Positions 9,288 through 18,354 are shown, counted from the stretch's first letter. The stretch: DNA of 64,000 bases from Paenibacillus sp. IHBB 10380 (GCF_000949425.1 NZ_CP010976.1:2604001-2668000), one strand, 5' to 3'. Numbers and translations: made by a program. The notes: generated by a model from the letters alone, not told the origin.

Positions 9288-9728
9288 TCACTTAATTCTC
9301 TTATGTAAAAATATTAATCTTTCTATTTCATCAAATCCGTTTTTCTTGTAAAATTCCTCAGCTGGAATCTTCCTATTAGTCAAAAGTGTTATATTCTCGA
9401 TCCCTGCGCGTATTAAATCACCTTCTAAGTAGTTAATCAGCTTTGTTCCGATTCCACTTCGTTGTTCATCAACTTGGACACACATTTCATTAACAAAGAA
9501 TTCATCGCCTTCCCACCATCTCTTGCGAAACCCAAAAATAAAACCTCTTATTTCACTCCCTTCTTCAGCAATGAAACCTCTAAACCCAGGTGTCTGTATG
9601 TAGTCAACCAAGTATTGTTTAGCACCTTCTATCGACCAATTATCATTCCATGGTTCTTGATTAAACACATTAACTAAGAGAGTAGTACATTTCATAAGAT
9701 CATTACTCTCGAAAGGCCTTATAATCAT
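9288..9728 (-). CDS. GNAT-family N-acetyltransferase
   Basis: Acetyl-CoA dependent acyltransferase of unknown substrate. Motif A is EQRSGIGTKLINYLEGDL (Q/R-x-x-G-x-G/A), preceded by FVNEMCVQVDE; motif B is FYKKNGFDEIERLIFLHKR. The frame starts at 9746, but GGAAGAG sits nine bases before ATG 9728, giving MIIRPFESNDL, the typical GNAT beginning. A single-gene cassette between sites 2 and 3. Confidence 0.9.
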   Translation of the reverse strand: MIIRPFESNDLMKCTTLLVNVFNQEPWNDNWSIEGAKQYLVDYIQTPGFRGFIAEEGSEIRGFIFGFRKRWWEGDEFFVNEMCVQVDEQRSGIGTKLINYLEGDLIRAGIENITLLTNRKIPAEEFYKKNGFDEIERLIFLHKRIK

Positions 9729-9777
9729 TAATTTCAACTCTTCCATTTGTTTTTTGGTATTAATATTATTTGTACGT

Positions 9778-9818
9778 CTTTCATCTAACGTTTTATGTAT
9801 TCACGAACCCGAGATTAC
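9778..9818 (-). repeat. attC-like site 3 (truncated)
   Basis: Only the opening TTTCATCTAACG and the first outer-stem arm remain (TATTCACGAACCCGAGA). The rest is deleted, joining the GNAT and Nudix cassettes. Confidence 0.8.
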
Positions 9819-9854
9819 TTTCAACTCGATCTTAATTTACTTCAATTTGTTTAC

Positions 9855-10277
9855 TTAGAACTCAATATAAAATGGCTGCATTTCAGGTCTCAAACAATAA
9901 GCTATTCGATCTCTAAAGTTCTTCCAAGTTACTTTGTTTAATGCCTCTTCTATTGAATAATATCCGAGTTCTAATGCTTCTTCCGTTACTGTTAATTCTC
10001 CTCCAATTGGTCTTGCCAGAAACAAAGTATTACATATGCTTCCGTTTACATTCTGAAATACTCCACAGAATTTAATTATTTCAATATCAATTCCCGATTC
10101 CTCTTTAGTTTCTCTAATAGCCGCTTGTGAAAGAGATTCGCCTAGTTCTACCTGTCCTCCAGGCATTTCCCAGCCCCTTCTAGGGCCCTTTATCAGCAGT
10201 ATTTCATTTCTACTATTTACAACAACCGCAGCTGCGGAAAGAATATGTTTAGGCGGGATCAATCTCAAAACCTCCAT
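9855..10277 (-). CDS. Nudix hydrolase
   Basis: Hydrolyses nucleoside-diphosphate-linked substrates. The Nudix box is complete: GGQVELGESLSQAAIRETKEESGI (G-x5-E-x7-REUxEExGU) at residues 40-63. The annotated ATG (10277) lies inside the repeat core GTTAGATGGAGG; the GGAGG there sits eight bases before a TTG at residue 6, which may be the true start. If so, the ribosome site is supplied by the cassette's first bases. Confidence 0.9.
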   Translation of the reverse strand: MEVLRLIPPKHILSAAAVVVNSRNEILLIKGPRRGWEMPGGQVELGESLSQAAIRETKEESGIDIEIIKFCGVFQNVNGSICNTLFLARPIGGELTVTEEALELGYYSIEEALNKVTWKNFRDRIAYCLRPEMQPFYIEF

Positions 10278-10440
10278 CTAACGTATTTATATTCCTGACG
10301 CCTTACCAACTTAAAGCCCGTTAGGGCTGGCCGCAATGCGGTTGTCGGTGCAGGTGTGTCTTCTGAATACACTTCCTTAAAATTCCTCTTGCAGACCAAA
10401 GGGCGTATGCCCCGCTGCAGGAACATTGTGTTAGCTGAAG
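10274..10440 (-). repeat. attC-like site 4 (class D)
   Basis: CCATCTAACG to GTTAGCTGAAG; outer stem TATTCCTGA/AGGAACA, arm with AGCCCGTTAGGGCT. Closing core pairs with site 5 opening TTCAGCTAAC. Confidence 0.92.
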
Positions 10441-11075
10441 TTCCTGGCTTCTTCGAGTTTACTGAATACATCCCACTCCATAAAGAGTCTTCTTAGTCCC
10501 AATGCAGTTGTATTAATAAATCCTTCTAGCTTATACATTGTTAAGATACTTGAGTCACTTAAAGGTTCATTTTCAAGGTTCTTTATGAATCGAATCTTCT
10601 CTTCTCTATATTGGTAAACCTCTTGTTCCAATAATCCGCCTAACTCAAATGCCTTACCTGCTTCAAGCTTACTAAGTAACTCTCTAGTCTCTGGCTTATT
10701 ACGTAATATCAAAAATTCAAATTTAGTTACATCTTGCGTATAAATACTCCTACCATTTGGATGTAATTCATACTCTGGATAAATATCAAATGTCCACTCT
10801 CTATCCGCATAAACATGGGCGATGTACCCACACAGATATTGCATAAATCTCGAATTACTAAATGCCAAATGCTTGTTGTATTCAAAGAAACTCTTAAGAT
10901 CTTCGTCTGTTGCGAACTTGCCTTCCTCAAGCATTAAATGTGTTTTTGCCTTTTCTATTCTCTCATTAGTCCTTACATGAATTGAATCGGGAGCAAGGCT
11001 CCCTAGTAAGAACTCTGAGGAAGGATTAGATAGCAATCGGGTTGCAACTGAAAAATGAACCATTGGCCAAGGCAT
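10431..11075 (-). CDS. Zinc-dependent phospholipase C-like hydrolase
   Basis: The N-terminus PWPMVHFSVATRLL and EFLLGSLAPDSIH match the zinc-dependent phospholipase C superfamily (PF00882), with possible metal ligands His and Asp in those motifs and a later GYIAHVYADREW. ATG 11075 has GGAG eight bases upstream; the frame is open three codons farther. The stop codon TAA is the TAA of the attC core (AGCTAAC), so the gene end is formed by the recombination site. Substrate unknown. Confidence 0.75.
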   Translation of the reverse strand: MPWPMVHFSVATRLLSNPSSEFLLGSLAPDSIHVRTNERIEKAKTHLMLEEGKFATDEDLKSFFEYNKHLAFSNSRFMQYLCGYIAHVYADREWTFDIYPEYELHPNGRSIYTQDVTKFEFLILRNKPETRELLSKLEAGKAFELGGLLEQEVYQYREEKIRFIKNLENEPLSDSSILTMYKLEGFINTTALGLRRLFMEWDVFSKLEEARNFS

Positions 11076-11109
11076 CAATGTCACTCCGTTCTTTATTATC
11101 TTTCAGGAA

Positions 11110-11269
11110 TTTCAGCTAACGTACCCGCATTCCTGACTTCCTAGCGGCTTAAGTGACCAAAGGAAACGACTTAGCCGGTTGAATATGTCGCCTAAATACA
11201 CTTCTCCAATATCCCTCTTGGCGACCAAGGAGCGTCAGCGACGATGTAGGAATGTAATGTTAACTGATG
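11110..11269 (-). repeat. attC-like site 5 (class A)
   Basis: TTTCAGCTAACG to GTTAACTGATG; arms GCGGCTTAAG/CTTAGCCGG and GTCGCC/GGCGAC. Confidence 0.93.
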
Positions 11270-11277
11270 TTCATGAC

Positions 11278-11525
11278 TTCGAAGCATTACTCTCAAATTA
11301 CGTATTTAGAATTTTGCTATATATTCTTGTGAATTCTCCGTTCGTTTTGGGAGACAACTCATAGAATATCCATCCAAACTTCTCGTAAAATCCTTTATGA
11401 TCGGTATAAATATAAGTCCTTGTATTCTAATCTCTTTGCTTCCTCAATTACATGGTTCTGTAGTAATGTTCCAATTTCCTTGTTCCGCATTTTTTCTATA
11501 ACAAACAAACTTGCCATTAGGGAAA
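11278..11525 (-). pseudogene. GNAT acetyltransferase C-terminal remnant
   Basis: The minus strand reads ASLFVIEKMRNKEIGTLLQ, then EEAKRLEYKDLYLY and, after a frame change, DHKGFYEKFGWIFYEL: GNAT motif A and motif B without the N-terminal half. It abuts truncated repeat 6, so N-terminus and repeat opening were removed together. Confidence 0.75.
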
Positions 11526-11612
11526 TCAATGTGTCGCCTGAATCCTCTTCCTCGAAACGCCTCTCGCGACCAAGGGGCGAATGCCCCGCCGTAGGAATGT
11601 GATTTTGCTGTC
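11525..11612 (-). repeat. attC-like site 6 (class A, 3' half only, decayed)
   Basis: Starts inside the GTGTCGCCTGA arm and ends GGAATGTGATTTTGCTG in place of GTTA. Opening core missing. Confidence 0.8.
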
Positions 11613-11631
11613 ATCATGAAGAATCTTTCAA

Positions 11632-12030
11632 CTATGTATTTTTGTATTCTAAAACATCTCTTAATAATGGAGTTATAAAGAAACAATCTTCTAACTCTTC
11701 ATCCACTAATGCCCAATAAAAAATAGTATTTTGATGTATTGTAAAGTCTTTTATAAGATAGTGTTTTATTTTATTCCATACTTCATCTGATGCATTCCCC
11801 TTTGAAAGAGAGTCATCATATGAAGAAACAATTAAAGCCATTAGTCCAAACTTTTCATCTTTATTGAGTAATTGTATTTCGTAATATGTAATGAATTCTA
11901 GTAGTTTTGATGAATCAGCACTCTCATGTTCCCAATCTTGTGAATATGCACCTAAAACAGGTAAATTTAATTCTTTAGTAAGTCTCTTTATTGCTTTCTT
12001 TGTTAGATACTTGGGGCTTGTATCTTCCAT
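11632..12030 (-). CDS. Hypothetical protein, cassette-encoded
   Basis: 132 residues, acidic, no signal peptide or membrane span; not recognised. AAAGGAGAGG lies upstream of ATG. Alone in its cassette. The mix of charged helices would suit a small immunity or regulatory protein, but nothing specific supports that. Confidence 0.7.
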   Translation of the reverse strand: MEDTSPKYLTKKAIKRLTKELNLPVLGAYSQDWEHESADSSKLLEFITYYEIQLLNKDEKFGLMALIVSSYDDSLSKGNASDEVWNKIKHYLIKDFTIHQNTIFYWALVDEELEDCFFITPLLRDVLEYKNT

Positions 12031-12098
12031 TTTACAGATTTCCCCTCTCCTTTAAGTATCTTAATATTAAACGATAACTACTTTCTTGATCTCAGCAA

Positions 12099-12264
12099 TT
12101 TCAGATAACGTTGCGCATTCCTGACGTCCAATCGGCTTAACGCACGGAGTGCCTGGTCGTCAGGCTTAGCCGATTGAATGTGTCGCCTGATTCCACTTCT
12201 CCAAAAATCCTCTTGGCGACCAAGGAGCCTTAGCGACGCAGCAGGAATGTTCTGTCAGATGATG
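12099..12264 (-). repeat. attC-like site 7 (class A)
   Basis: TTTCAGATAACG to GTCAGATGATG (one base off GTTAGATGA). Closely similar to site 54, which follows the paralogous DinB gene. Confidence 0.9.
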
Positions 12265-12298
12265 CCAGTACCTTCTTCGAATCGCCTTCAAAGTGATC

Positions 12299-12772
12299 TT
12301 AAATTTGTTGTTTAGACTTTAGATAATCTTGGATTTGTTCCTTATGGTATTGGTCATGAGATATAAAAAATTCTGTTAAATAAGACTTTTTAGTGAATCC
12401 CCGATCTCCCGAATAAACAACCAAAAATTTATTATCTTCCAACTCACTTACCTTAGAAACCATTATCTGACGATTTCTTACTGCTTCTGCAATAATTTCT
12501 TTCTTGGTTTTTCCCTTTCCATAGCTAATAGATTGTTCATTAAATCCTAAATAATCAGGATGTTCCATTAATTCAGGAAATTTACTCTGGGACAGTGTTG
12601 GGAATGTGACGTTATTAAAATAATCATCCCATTTCATGATATGTACAACAATATCATGAATCCTCCATTTCCCTTCACTTATAGGAGAAAACCATACTTC
12701 ATCCTTTAAGTATTCTAAAGATCCTACGAATGTTAGAAACTCATTCAAATCAGAAATTAATTGTTGTTTCAT
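12299..12772 (-). CDS. DinB-like (ClbS/DfsB-type) four-helix protein, copy 1
   Basis: 157 residues. WRIHDIVVHIMKWDDYF near residue 35 and EFFISHDQYHKEQIQDYL near the C-terminus contain the His residues typical of DinB metal-binding four-helix bundles, often thiol-dependent detoxification enzymes. GGGGGAAG precedes ATG. An almost identical but frameshifted copy lies at 52597-53065. Function of this member unknown. Confidence 0.82.
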   Translation of the reverse strand: MKQQLISDLNEFLTFVGSLEYLKDEVWFSPISEGKWRIHDIVVHIMKWDDYFNNVTFPTLSQSKFPELMEHPDYLGFNEQSISYGKGKTKKEIIAEAVRNRQIMVSKVSELEDNKFLVVYSGDRGFTKKSYLTEFFISHDQYHKEQIQDYLKSKQQI

Positions 12773-12870
12773 GTTCTTCCCCCTGGAGAATTAGTCAGGG
12801 AAATTATATCACAACACTAGGAATGTATGTTCCATTCCATATACTTGTTCTTATACATTTACTTGCACTG

Positions 12871-13025
12871 GTTTCATCTAACGTATGTGCATTCACGAAA
12901 TGCCCCAGCCTTAGATAGCTCTTATCTTAGACCGGATCGTGTGTTGTCTGAACCATCTTCCTCGATTATACATCTGACAACCAAGTGGCGTAAGCCCAGC
13001 AGTGTGAATACGTTGTTATGTGACG
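12871..13025 (-). repeat. attC-like site 8 (class B)
   Basis: GTTTCATCTAACG to GTTATGTGACG; arm CCCAGCCTTAGATAGC/CTTATCTTAGACC, outer stem GCATTCACG/GTGTGAAT. Confidence 0.92.
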
Positions 13026-13460
13026 TTATCGCTTCCTCGAATAGGCTGCCAAACATTCTTTCCTATTTCCTTCTCCAAACACCACCCGAGCAAGGGGTAA
13101 CCCACATTTCTCATAAAATTCATTATGTTTGTCTTGAAATATTACTGTTATTATGGATATTCCCTGTTTTTCAGCTTCTTGCATCAAGATCTTAACCAAT
13201 TCCTTTCCTATTTCTTTTCCTTGATAATGCGAATGAATAATTACATCTTCTAAATATCCATGTTCAATACCAGGTCCCGTTATGTAACCGAAAGCAATTA
13301 ATTTCCCATCTTCATTCCTTAAACTTCCCCAGAACAAACATCTTTCAAATTGTAAGGGATAGTCACCATTTCTTCTATCCTAGCCGATTGACTCTCGTAA
13401 ATTTGGTACTTCGTGTTCCAAAATTTTATTATTGATCTCAATGTCAAGTATGGGCTTCAT
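13026..13460 (-). pseudogene. GNAT acetyltransferase with an in-frame amber codon
   Basis: From ATG 13460 the frame reads MKPILDIEIN...LRESIG, then TAG (13380-13382), then DRRNGDYPLQFERC and on to the GNAT motif A HYQGKEIGKELVKILMQEA. The stop sits where YkkB-like GNATs have Trp (IGW), so a TGG-to-TAG change is likely. Residues after the stop are otherwise intact to 13026 (144 codons). An internal start gives only a 103-residue frame. Confidence 0.82.
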
Positions 13461-13494
13461 TGAATTCCTGCTTTCATATAAGGTTTTCGGTAAT

Positions 13495-13665
13495 TCCACA
13501 TAACGTTTGGCATTACCGACGTCCAGACGGCATAAGGACCGTAGGTCCGGGTGACTCTGCTACTTAGCCGGTTGGATGTGTTACCTGAATCGACTTCAAC
13601 GAAACTTCCTCTTGGTGACCCAAGCGAGCGTAGCGACCGCTGTGGTAATGCAATGTTATGTGATG
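13495..13665 (-). repeat. attC-like site 9 (class A1)
   Basis: TCCACATAACG to GTTATGTGATG; GCATTACC/GGTAATGC outer stem, GGACCGTAGGTCC inner hairpin, GTTACC/GGTGAC arm. Confidence 0.94.
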
Positions 13666-14189
13666 TCATTGCCATCTTGAATTACCTTCAAATTATCTTG
13701 TACATGTTTTATTACATCTCTTGAAGTTTTCATCTCGAATCTCTTATAAGAATATTCATTTGTGATATCCAATACTTCTTTCAGATTGTATCCGTAGTTC
13801 CATTTAATCAACATCTTTATTAAATTATTGAAAGACTGCTTGTAATTCCACTGCTCTATTCCTGTTCTTGACCTAATAAATCTCCTAATAATTCTGTAAT
13901 CCCTTATATAAACATTAGGATTTAAAATATAAATAATATCTGCCTTTATAAAACTTTCGTTCGTCCAATTGTATTGAACTCCCTCAATAATCCATGATTC
14001 TGATCTAACTATTCTATTGAATTCTGCATCTCTTATAGCCTCAGGAAATCTTAAATTTTCTATACTTCTGTCCCAAATCATATTATCAAGTTCATAATTG
14101 GTTATCCCTAACATTTTAGAAATTTCCTTACCTAGATATGATTTTCCACTCCCACAGGAACCAATAATACGTATCTTAATTTTCTTCAT
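13656..14189 (-). CDS. P-loop kinase (adenylate kinase-like/FlaR family), copy 1
   Basis: 177 residues. Walker A GSCGSGKSYLGKEIS at residues 10-24, then an ELDNMIWD core and a lid-like arginine-rich RDYRIIRRFIRSRTGIEQW; these are features of the 'topology modulation' P-loop kinases. Substrate unknown. The TAA stop is supplied by the attC core ACATAAC. A paralogue is encoded at 41931-42464. Confidence 0.85.
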   Translation of the reverse strand: MKKIKIRIIGSCGSGKSYLGKEISKMLGITNYELDNMIWDRSIENLRFPEAIRDAEFNRIVRSESWIIEGVQYNWTNESFIKADIIYILNPNVYIRDYRIIRRFIRSRTGIEQWNYKQSFNNLIKMLIKWNYGYNLKEVLDITNEYSYKRFEMKTSRDVIKHVQDNLKVIQDGNDIT

Positions 14190-14230
14190 CTCCTTGAGAT
14201 GGCTTTCATTATCTTTTTATATTGCAATGA

Positions 14231-14396
14231 TTTCAGATAACGTTTGGCATTCTTGACGTTCAAGCGGCTTAAGGACCGTAGGCCTGGGTCGTCAGACTTA
14301 GCCGATTAGATGTGTCGCCTGACTTCACTTCTTAGAATATCCCCTTGGCGACCAAGGCGCATCAGTGACGCAGAAAGAATGCATTGTTATATGATG
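14231..14396 (-). repeat. attC-like site 10 (class A)
   Basis: TTTCAGATAACG to GTTATATGATG; GTCGCC/GGCGAC arm, outer stem GCATTCTTGA/AAGAATGC. Confidence 0.92.
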
Positions 14397-14409
14397 TCAT
14401 AGCCTTCTC

Positions 14410-14815
14410 CGAAAATACTCCATTTTTTAATATCTCCTTCAATCTAGCTACAGATCGTCCTTTACAATTATAATTGATTCTCCTAAATGTTTCTAATAAT
14501 CTACATCCTCCTTACGAGGGGGTATATTTCCTTACCAGATATTATCATATCTCCTCTTAAAAATATGAGTTCTTTAAGATCTTCAAAGATCATAATTTCT
14601 TTACCATAATATTGAGCTGATTCCTCAATTGTCATCACAGCCCTACAATAGGGACTTGAAATAAATGTATCTATCTCTTCAGCCTTCAATAGTTCAGTTA
14701 TTCTGTGGGAATTAAGCTTTCCCTCATCTGTTAATCCTCGCGTTCTTTCATTGCCTTCTGTTTTAGGTGATTCACCATGCCTAACCAAGTATATATATAT
14801 GTATTCATTATTACC
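14410..14815 (-). pseudogene. Histidine phosphatase (phosphoglycerate mutase-like), frameshifted remnant
   Basis: The catalytic LVRHGESPKTEGNERTRGLT motif (RHG) and FISSPYCRAVMTIEE are clear in 14501-14788. The likely start ATG (about 14808, MNTYIY) is two bases out of frame across an alternating AT tract, so one extra AT unit disrupts the 5' end. The C-terminal half is also scrambled by frame changes down to about 14410. The intact relative is at 25133-25720. Confidence 0.75.
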
Positions 14816-14853
14816 TCCCCGAAAAGCTTACACATAATTTCTTATTGCTGTGA

Positions 14854-15023
14854 TTTTATATAACGTATTTATGTTCTTGACGCCTTACTAACTTAAAGCC
14901 CGTTAGGGCTGGCCGAGATGCGGTTAGTCGGTACAGGTGTGTCTGCTGAATTCACTTCCTTGAAATCCCTCCTGCAGACCAAGAGGCGTGAGCCTCGCAG
15001 CAGGAACATGGTGTTATCGGATG
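14854..15023 (-). repeat. attC-like site 11 (class D)
   Basis: TTTATATAACG to GTTATCGGATG; near twin of site 4, with AGCCCGTTAGGGCT and CAGGTGTGTC. Confidence 0.92.
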
Positions 15024-15034
15024 CCCTGCCTTCT

Positions 15035-15232
15035 TCGAATTTACTTATAAAAATTATAGCTACAATACCTAGGTTTATTTGTTTCAAGCCTTCTATTCTG
15101 TCTCCTCTATTAATTACTTCTTCTAATAGCTTTTTAGCAATTCCTTTGCCTTAGTATTCCGGGGATACATAAACTTCCCAAATCATTCCTTTATGGTTAA
15201 TTTTAATTCCTTGTTCTCTTCTAAATGTTGAG
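15035..15232 (-). pseudogene. GNAT acetyltransferase remnant
   Basis: The minus strand reads FRREQGIKINHKGMIWEVYVSPEY, stop, GKGIAKKLLEEVI: a GNAT core with TAA in place of the Arg/Gln of the acetyl-CoA motif. The N-terminus ends abruptly at about 15232, where unrelated DNA begins. Confidence 0.7.
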
Positions 15233-15337
15233 TGATAAAAAAGTTGGGAGCCAGTAAAGAAAGTCTGGAACCGCTAAAGTCAGTCCCGATGATGTTTATG
15301 ATATCAACGGCACTTTTTCTATATATAGGGGGTCGCT

Positions 15338-15454
15338 ATGTCAACTATTGGAGATAGAATTAAAAAGGTTAGAAAAAGTCATGTTTTGAGTCAGGTCGAG
15401 TTCTCAAATATGATTGGTGTGTCCCAAGGAATCAGGATGGTCTTGCAGCATTAA
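15338..15454 (+). pseudogene. XRE/Cro-type repressor N-terminal fragment
   Basis: MSTIGDRIKKVRKSHVLSQV and EFSNMIGVSQ form the first helices of a helix-turn-helix repressor, with GGGGG upstream of ATG. After Ser-Gln the sequence jumps into an unrelated gene, so a deletion removed the rest. Confidence 0.75.
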
Positions 15455-15777
15455 CTGAAGGTTCTGGAGGTAGTTTGGCAAATGAACTTGCAAAACGCTT
15501 TGTTGGAAATAACATTGATTTAGGTATTGAGGAGATAACTATTTCAAGAAACTCATTTCTCGAACCTTATGAATTGAATTGGGACTTTTCTAAGGTACAG
15601 TTAAACGAAGTGGATTTCCACCGCTGGATAGTTGCATTGACCACAAAGCCAGTGGATTCTAAGGTTAAGAAAGATAGTGAATGGAAACTGGAGCTTCTTG
15701 TTGAAGGGAAGGAACCAGTGACTAAGAGGAAAAAGTCTTATAACGTTTCTGAGGGTCAGATGGTATTTAATTTCTAA
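15449..15777 (+). pseudogene. Hypothetical protein, N-terminally truncated (phage-like)
   Basis: The open frame beginning at the repressor junction reads DGLAALTEGSGGSLANELA, then about 90 residues ending GQMVFNF. The family is not recognised. It lacks a proper start because the deletion fused it to the repressor fragment. Confidence 0.5.
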
Positions 15778-15805
15778 TCTCGGGTACAAAATGATTATAT
15801 AAGTC

Positions 15806-15952
15806 ATGTTGAAAAGAGAAAGCACCGGGAATAGTGAGCTAGGTGATTTGTATGAGGGTGTTTTTGCGCGGTTAAAGAAGACGGATCTCCTGATCGAGCA
15901 ATGTCGTGGGGATTACTACGTCAATCTATGGCGGTATCAAAAATACCTTTGA
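15806..15952 (+). CDS. Small hypothetical protein or fragment
   Basis: 48 codons starting MLKRESTGNSELGDLYEG on the plus strand, following the truncated gene by 28 bp. It may itself be a remnant: downstream sequence to 16140 shows open stretches in other frames. No function can be suggested. Confidence 0.35.
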   Translation: MLKRESTGNSELGDLYEGVFARLKKTDLLIEQCRGDYYVNLWRYQKYL

Positions 15953-16163
15953 ACAAACGTTACTAACGGATAGAAAAAGTGTAAAGCTGACATTGGATTT
16001 TGAAACATCATCTTCTCAAGAGAAAGTCTATACCTTGCTGAAATATGAACTTTCTGAAGATGATCGTAACATACAGCGTCCATTCCTCCTTTCAGAGATA
16101 GAGGTCCACTGTCTTTTTATTGAATCTTTCATCGTACGTTTTTCTCATTTCGCCCATAAAAAA

Positions 16164-16222
16164 ATCCCCTCCATAGTAGATAGATTAATCGGCTTGCTTT
16201 TTTCTGTCTACTATAGGGGATC
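16164..16222. terminator. Bidirectional terminator-like hairpin
   Basis: Arms ATCCCCTCCATAGTAGATAGA and TCTGTCTACTATAGGGGAT, flanked by an A-run on the left. Lies between the plus-strand fragments and the peptidase gene, suited to stop transcription from both sides. Confidence 0.65.
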
Positions 16223-16277
16223 ATATCAATAGGTGCGCTATACTCTTTTTTTGATAAGGCGACTCTGTCTGTATATT

Positions 16278-17453
16278 TTATTGTCTATATGAAGTGAACT
16301 GGAAGAAATTTTTATTTGCTACCCAATTGTAATATTTGGAATTGGTGTAATCACTACTAGGGTCCTTAACGCCAAGCTGGAAGACACCATTGCTTGTTCT
16401 GTATCCATTGCCTGTCTGCCAATGCCATGTCACGCTTGGGTCAAGCCAGGGGAAGATTCCCAATGTATCCCACATCACCAGCGGAGGTCTTGAACTGACG
16501 ATACGATCCTGAAATTTATCCATAGCTCCGGAGTCATCAGCGTTGATATTTGTTGCCGTCCAGCCGCTCATGTGCATATTCAGCAACTGAGGCGTCAAAT
16601 ACGACATATTTCCTGCTGAAGTACCAAAAATACCTGTGCCCAGAAAATTATACATTCCATTAATCATTTCACTTTGTGAATTATTAAAGTAAGTTTGCAT
16701 ATCATGAACCGGCAATCCCAAACTATGTAGATATTGGACTGCCATCGACAGTGAAGTAGGGCCACAGGCGCTCTTGGGATGATTAACTCCGGTTTGATAC
16801 TGATTCATGGAAGGGACGGCCAAATAGTAGGCAGCCGGGTAGGCCATTAAAGAAACAGCATCCGATGCCAGATTCTCTTGCCACAATTGGGGAGAGTTGG
16901 GGTCCCCGTTCAGATTCAAATCTTTAAGCACATTTGATAAAGTCAGTGTTGAATCATCCGATATGTTCTTTTGCTGCTGTACTTTTTCATTAAATGTATT
17001 TACGCCCAATTCAATTTGAGCTATGAGTTCATTGGCATTGGCTGCTGTGGCTTGATTCTCACCTCCAAAATAATAAAACTTCTTGCCTGCTTCCGGTGAC
17101 TCCAAGGATTCTTTGGCGGGTGCACTGCTATACTCCAATATGGGGGTTATATCATATCTTGCTCCGGAAATATAATATCCAACACTCAGTCCGTCATCCA
17201 GAAGATGGAAGTAGTAACCCATAATATTGTCATGAATATCATACAAGTCTGCACGATGAACAACCTGTACATGATCCCATAGACCATAGAATTCGTGCTC
17301 AGGAGTTAAGGATTTGATATCGCTTTCAATAACTTGTATGACAGTATCAACAGGGATGATTTCACTGTTGGCACTTGCCGGGGGTGGGATCAACACAGCA
17401 GAACCAAATAAAACGAATACGAGAAACATGAATATCGCCTTTTTAACAAACAT
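16278..17453 (-). CDS. Secreted C39-like cysteine peptidase
   Basis: 391 residues. A signal peptide (hydrophobic core FMFLVFVLFGSAVLI, cleavage near ASANS) is followed by a propeptide-like region with GYYFHLLDDG and GYYISGARY. The catalytic domain has Cys in HPKSACGPTSLSMAVQYL (about residue 226) and His in TWHWQTGNGY (about residue 346), matching peptidase_C39_2. Probably exported and active on peptides outside the cell. A GGAGATG ribosome site precedes ATG. It lies in the non-cassette insertion and has its own terminator region. Confidence 0.85.
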   Translation of the reverse strand: MFVKKAIFMFLVFVLFGSAVLIPPPASANSEIIPVDTVIQVIESDIKSLTPEHEFYGLWDHVQVVHRADLYDIHDNIMGYYFHLLDDGLSVGYYISGARYDITPILEYSSAPAKESLESPEAGKKFYYFGGENQATAANANELIAQIELGVNTFNEKVQQQKNISDDSTLTLSNVLKDLNLNGDPNSPQLWQENLASDAVSLMAYPAAYYLAVPSMNQYQTGVNHPKSACGPTSLSMAVQYLHSLGLPVHDMQTYFNNSQSEMINGMYNFLGTGIFGTSAGNMSYLTPQLLNMHMSGWTATNINADDSGAMDKFQDRIVSSRPPLVMWDTLGIFPWLDPSVTWHWQTGNGYRTSNGVFQLGVKDPSSDYTNSKYYNWVANKNFFQFTSYRQ

Positions 17454-17580
17454 TCTATCATCTCCTTAATTTTGGTTAAATGATCTTATTAGTCTAGTTT
17501 CCTCCTTTAATTACATATTATATAATAAAGTTGAGAACAGGGCGGTGACCATTTTAACTAATTATGGGATTTTAATAAGA

Positions 17581-17623
17581 AAAAGCAAGGAATCATCTGA
17601 ATGAGGATGATTCCTTGCTTTTT
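17581..17623. terminator. Strong bidirectional terminator
   Basis: 17-bp perfect arms AAAAGCAAGGAATCATC and GATGATTCCTTGCTTTT around TGAATGAG, with A and T runs on the outer sides. Confidence 0.85.
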
Positions 17624-17642
17624 CTAAATAATATGAGTGAAG

Positions 17643-17969
17643 CTACTTTCTCCCGGCATTACGTCTCTCAACTTCATATTTATAAAGATCATGAATTTTC
17701 TTGTTTTCAATATCTTGACCTACATAAAAATACAGGGTGGGATCACTCACTGGGTATGCATGAGAATTGTAAGTGCGGTGAATAAAATCAAACTCCATCT
17801 TGTTCAGCTTGAAATCGATTTGATATTTATCTTCTAAATAGACTTCAAATTGCTTTTTTAAAGCCATGGACTTCCACGGAAGCCCAAAGAATATAAAGTA
17901 TATTCCCATAAGGAGTATCAAAAAAATTAAAAAAAAGAGCGATTTTTTGCTGAGAATGGTATGTTTCAT
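17643..17969 (-). CDS. Membrane-anchored hypothetical protein (YfjL-like)
   Basis: 108 residues: one N-terminal membrane span (SLFFLIFLILLMGIYFIFFG) then a soluble domain with KYQIDFKLNKMEFDFIHRTY that recalls Bacillus YfjL-like proteins. AGGAGGG lies upstream. Ends just before the strong terminator. Function unknown. Confidence 0.65.
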   Translation of the reverse strand: MKHTILSKKSLFFLIFLILLMGIYFIFFGLPWKSMALKKQFEVYLEDKYQIDFKLNKMEFDFIHRTYNSHAYPVSDPTLYFYVGQDIENKKIHDLYKYEVERRNAGRK

Positions 17970-18354
17970 TATTCATAACCCTCCTTGTGATTTAGTTGTA
18001 AACCTTTACTTTTTAGAATTATACATTCTATATATATATGACAAATGATTTCTAATTAGGCAAAATCGGTTGAAGTAGCCGGTAATTTCTATTCCTTCAT
18101 GTCATTTTGAACACTTGTTGTCTTACATTGTTCATCTCCAAATCGAATAAGCAGTCTTTTTTCCCGCTTATAGTATTTCAGTCCAGCGGATGTAGGGAAC
18201 AGGAGAACCTGAAACAGTGTAAGAGATGAGGACGATCAAAAATTATCCGTATAATTTTCTTATATAATGCAGTTCAGATAATCTTCAACTTATTTTGTAA
18301 CTCCAAATCATTAAATTCCATAGAGTAATTCTAATAACAATCATCCGTCCTCTA
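17970..18354. other. Intergenic region, no gene seen
   Basis: AT-rich sequence without a convincing frame. The right edge of the insertion must lie within it, since a repeat core appears at 18367. Confidence 0.4.

Larger units (their letters stand above)
15233..18354. mobile_element. Non-cassette insertion interrupting the array
   Basis: Between the truncated GNAT remnant (15232) and a bare repeat core (18367) there is no attC-like site for 3.3 kb, and plus-strand genes appear. It carries a repressor fragment, phage-like small genes, a secreted peptidase and its own terminators. No transposase or integrase is visible, so the transfer mechanism is unknown and the exact edges are inferred. Confidence 0.5.

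Noticed and set aside
10265..10471. Open frames running through repeats (also near 22740-22925, 24947-25129, 30622-30819, 51107-51301, 52395-52583) that share peptides such as RRHIQPAKW
   Set aside because: They are the same repeat translated each time; no ribosome sites, and they end at cassette junctions. They also produce false N-terminal extensions on real genes.
15906..16232. 108-codon plus-strand frame
   Set aside because: Starts inside another fragment, and its end spans the terminator hairpin; likely a chance frame over decayed sequence.
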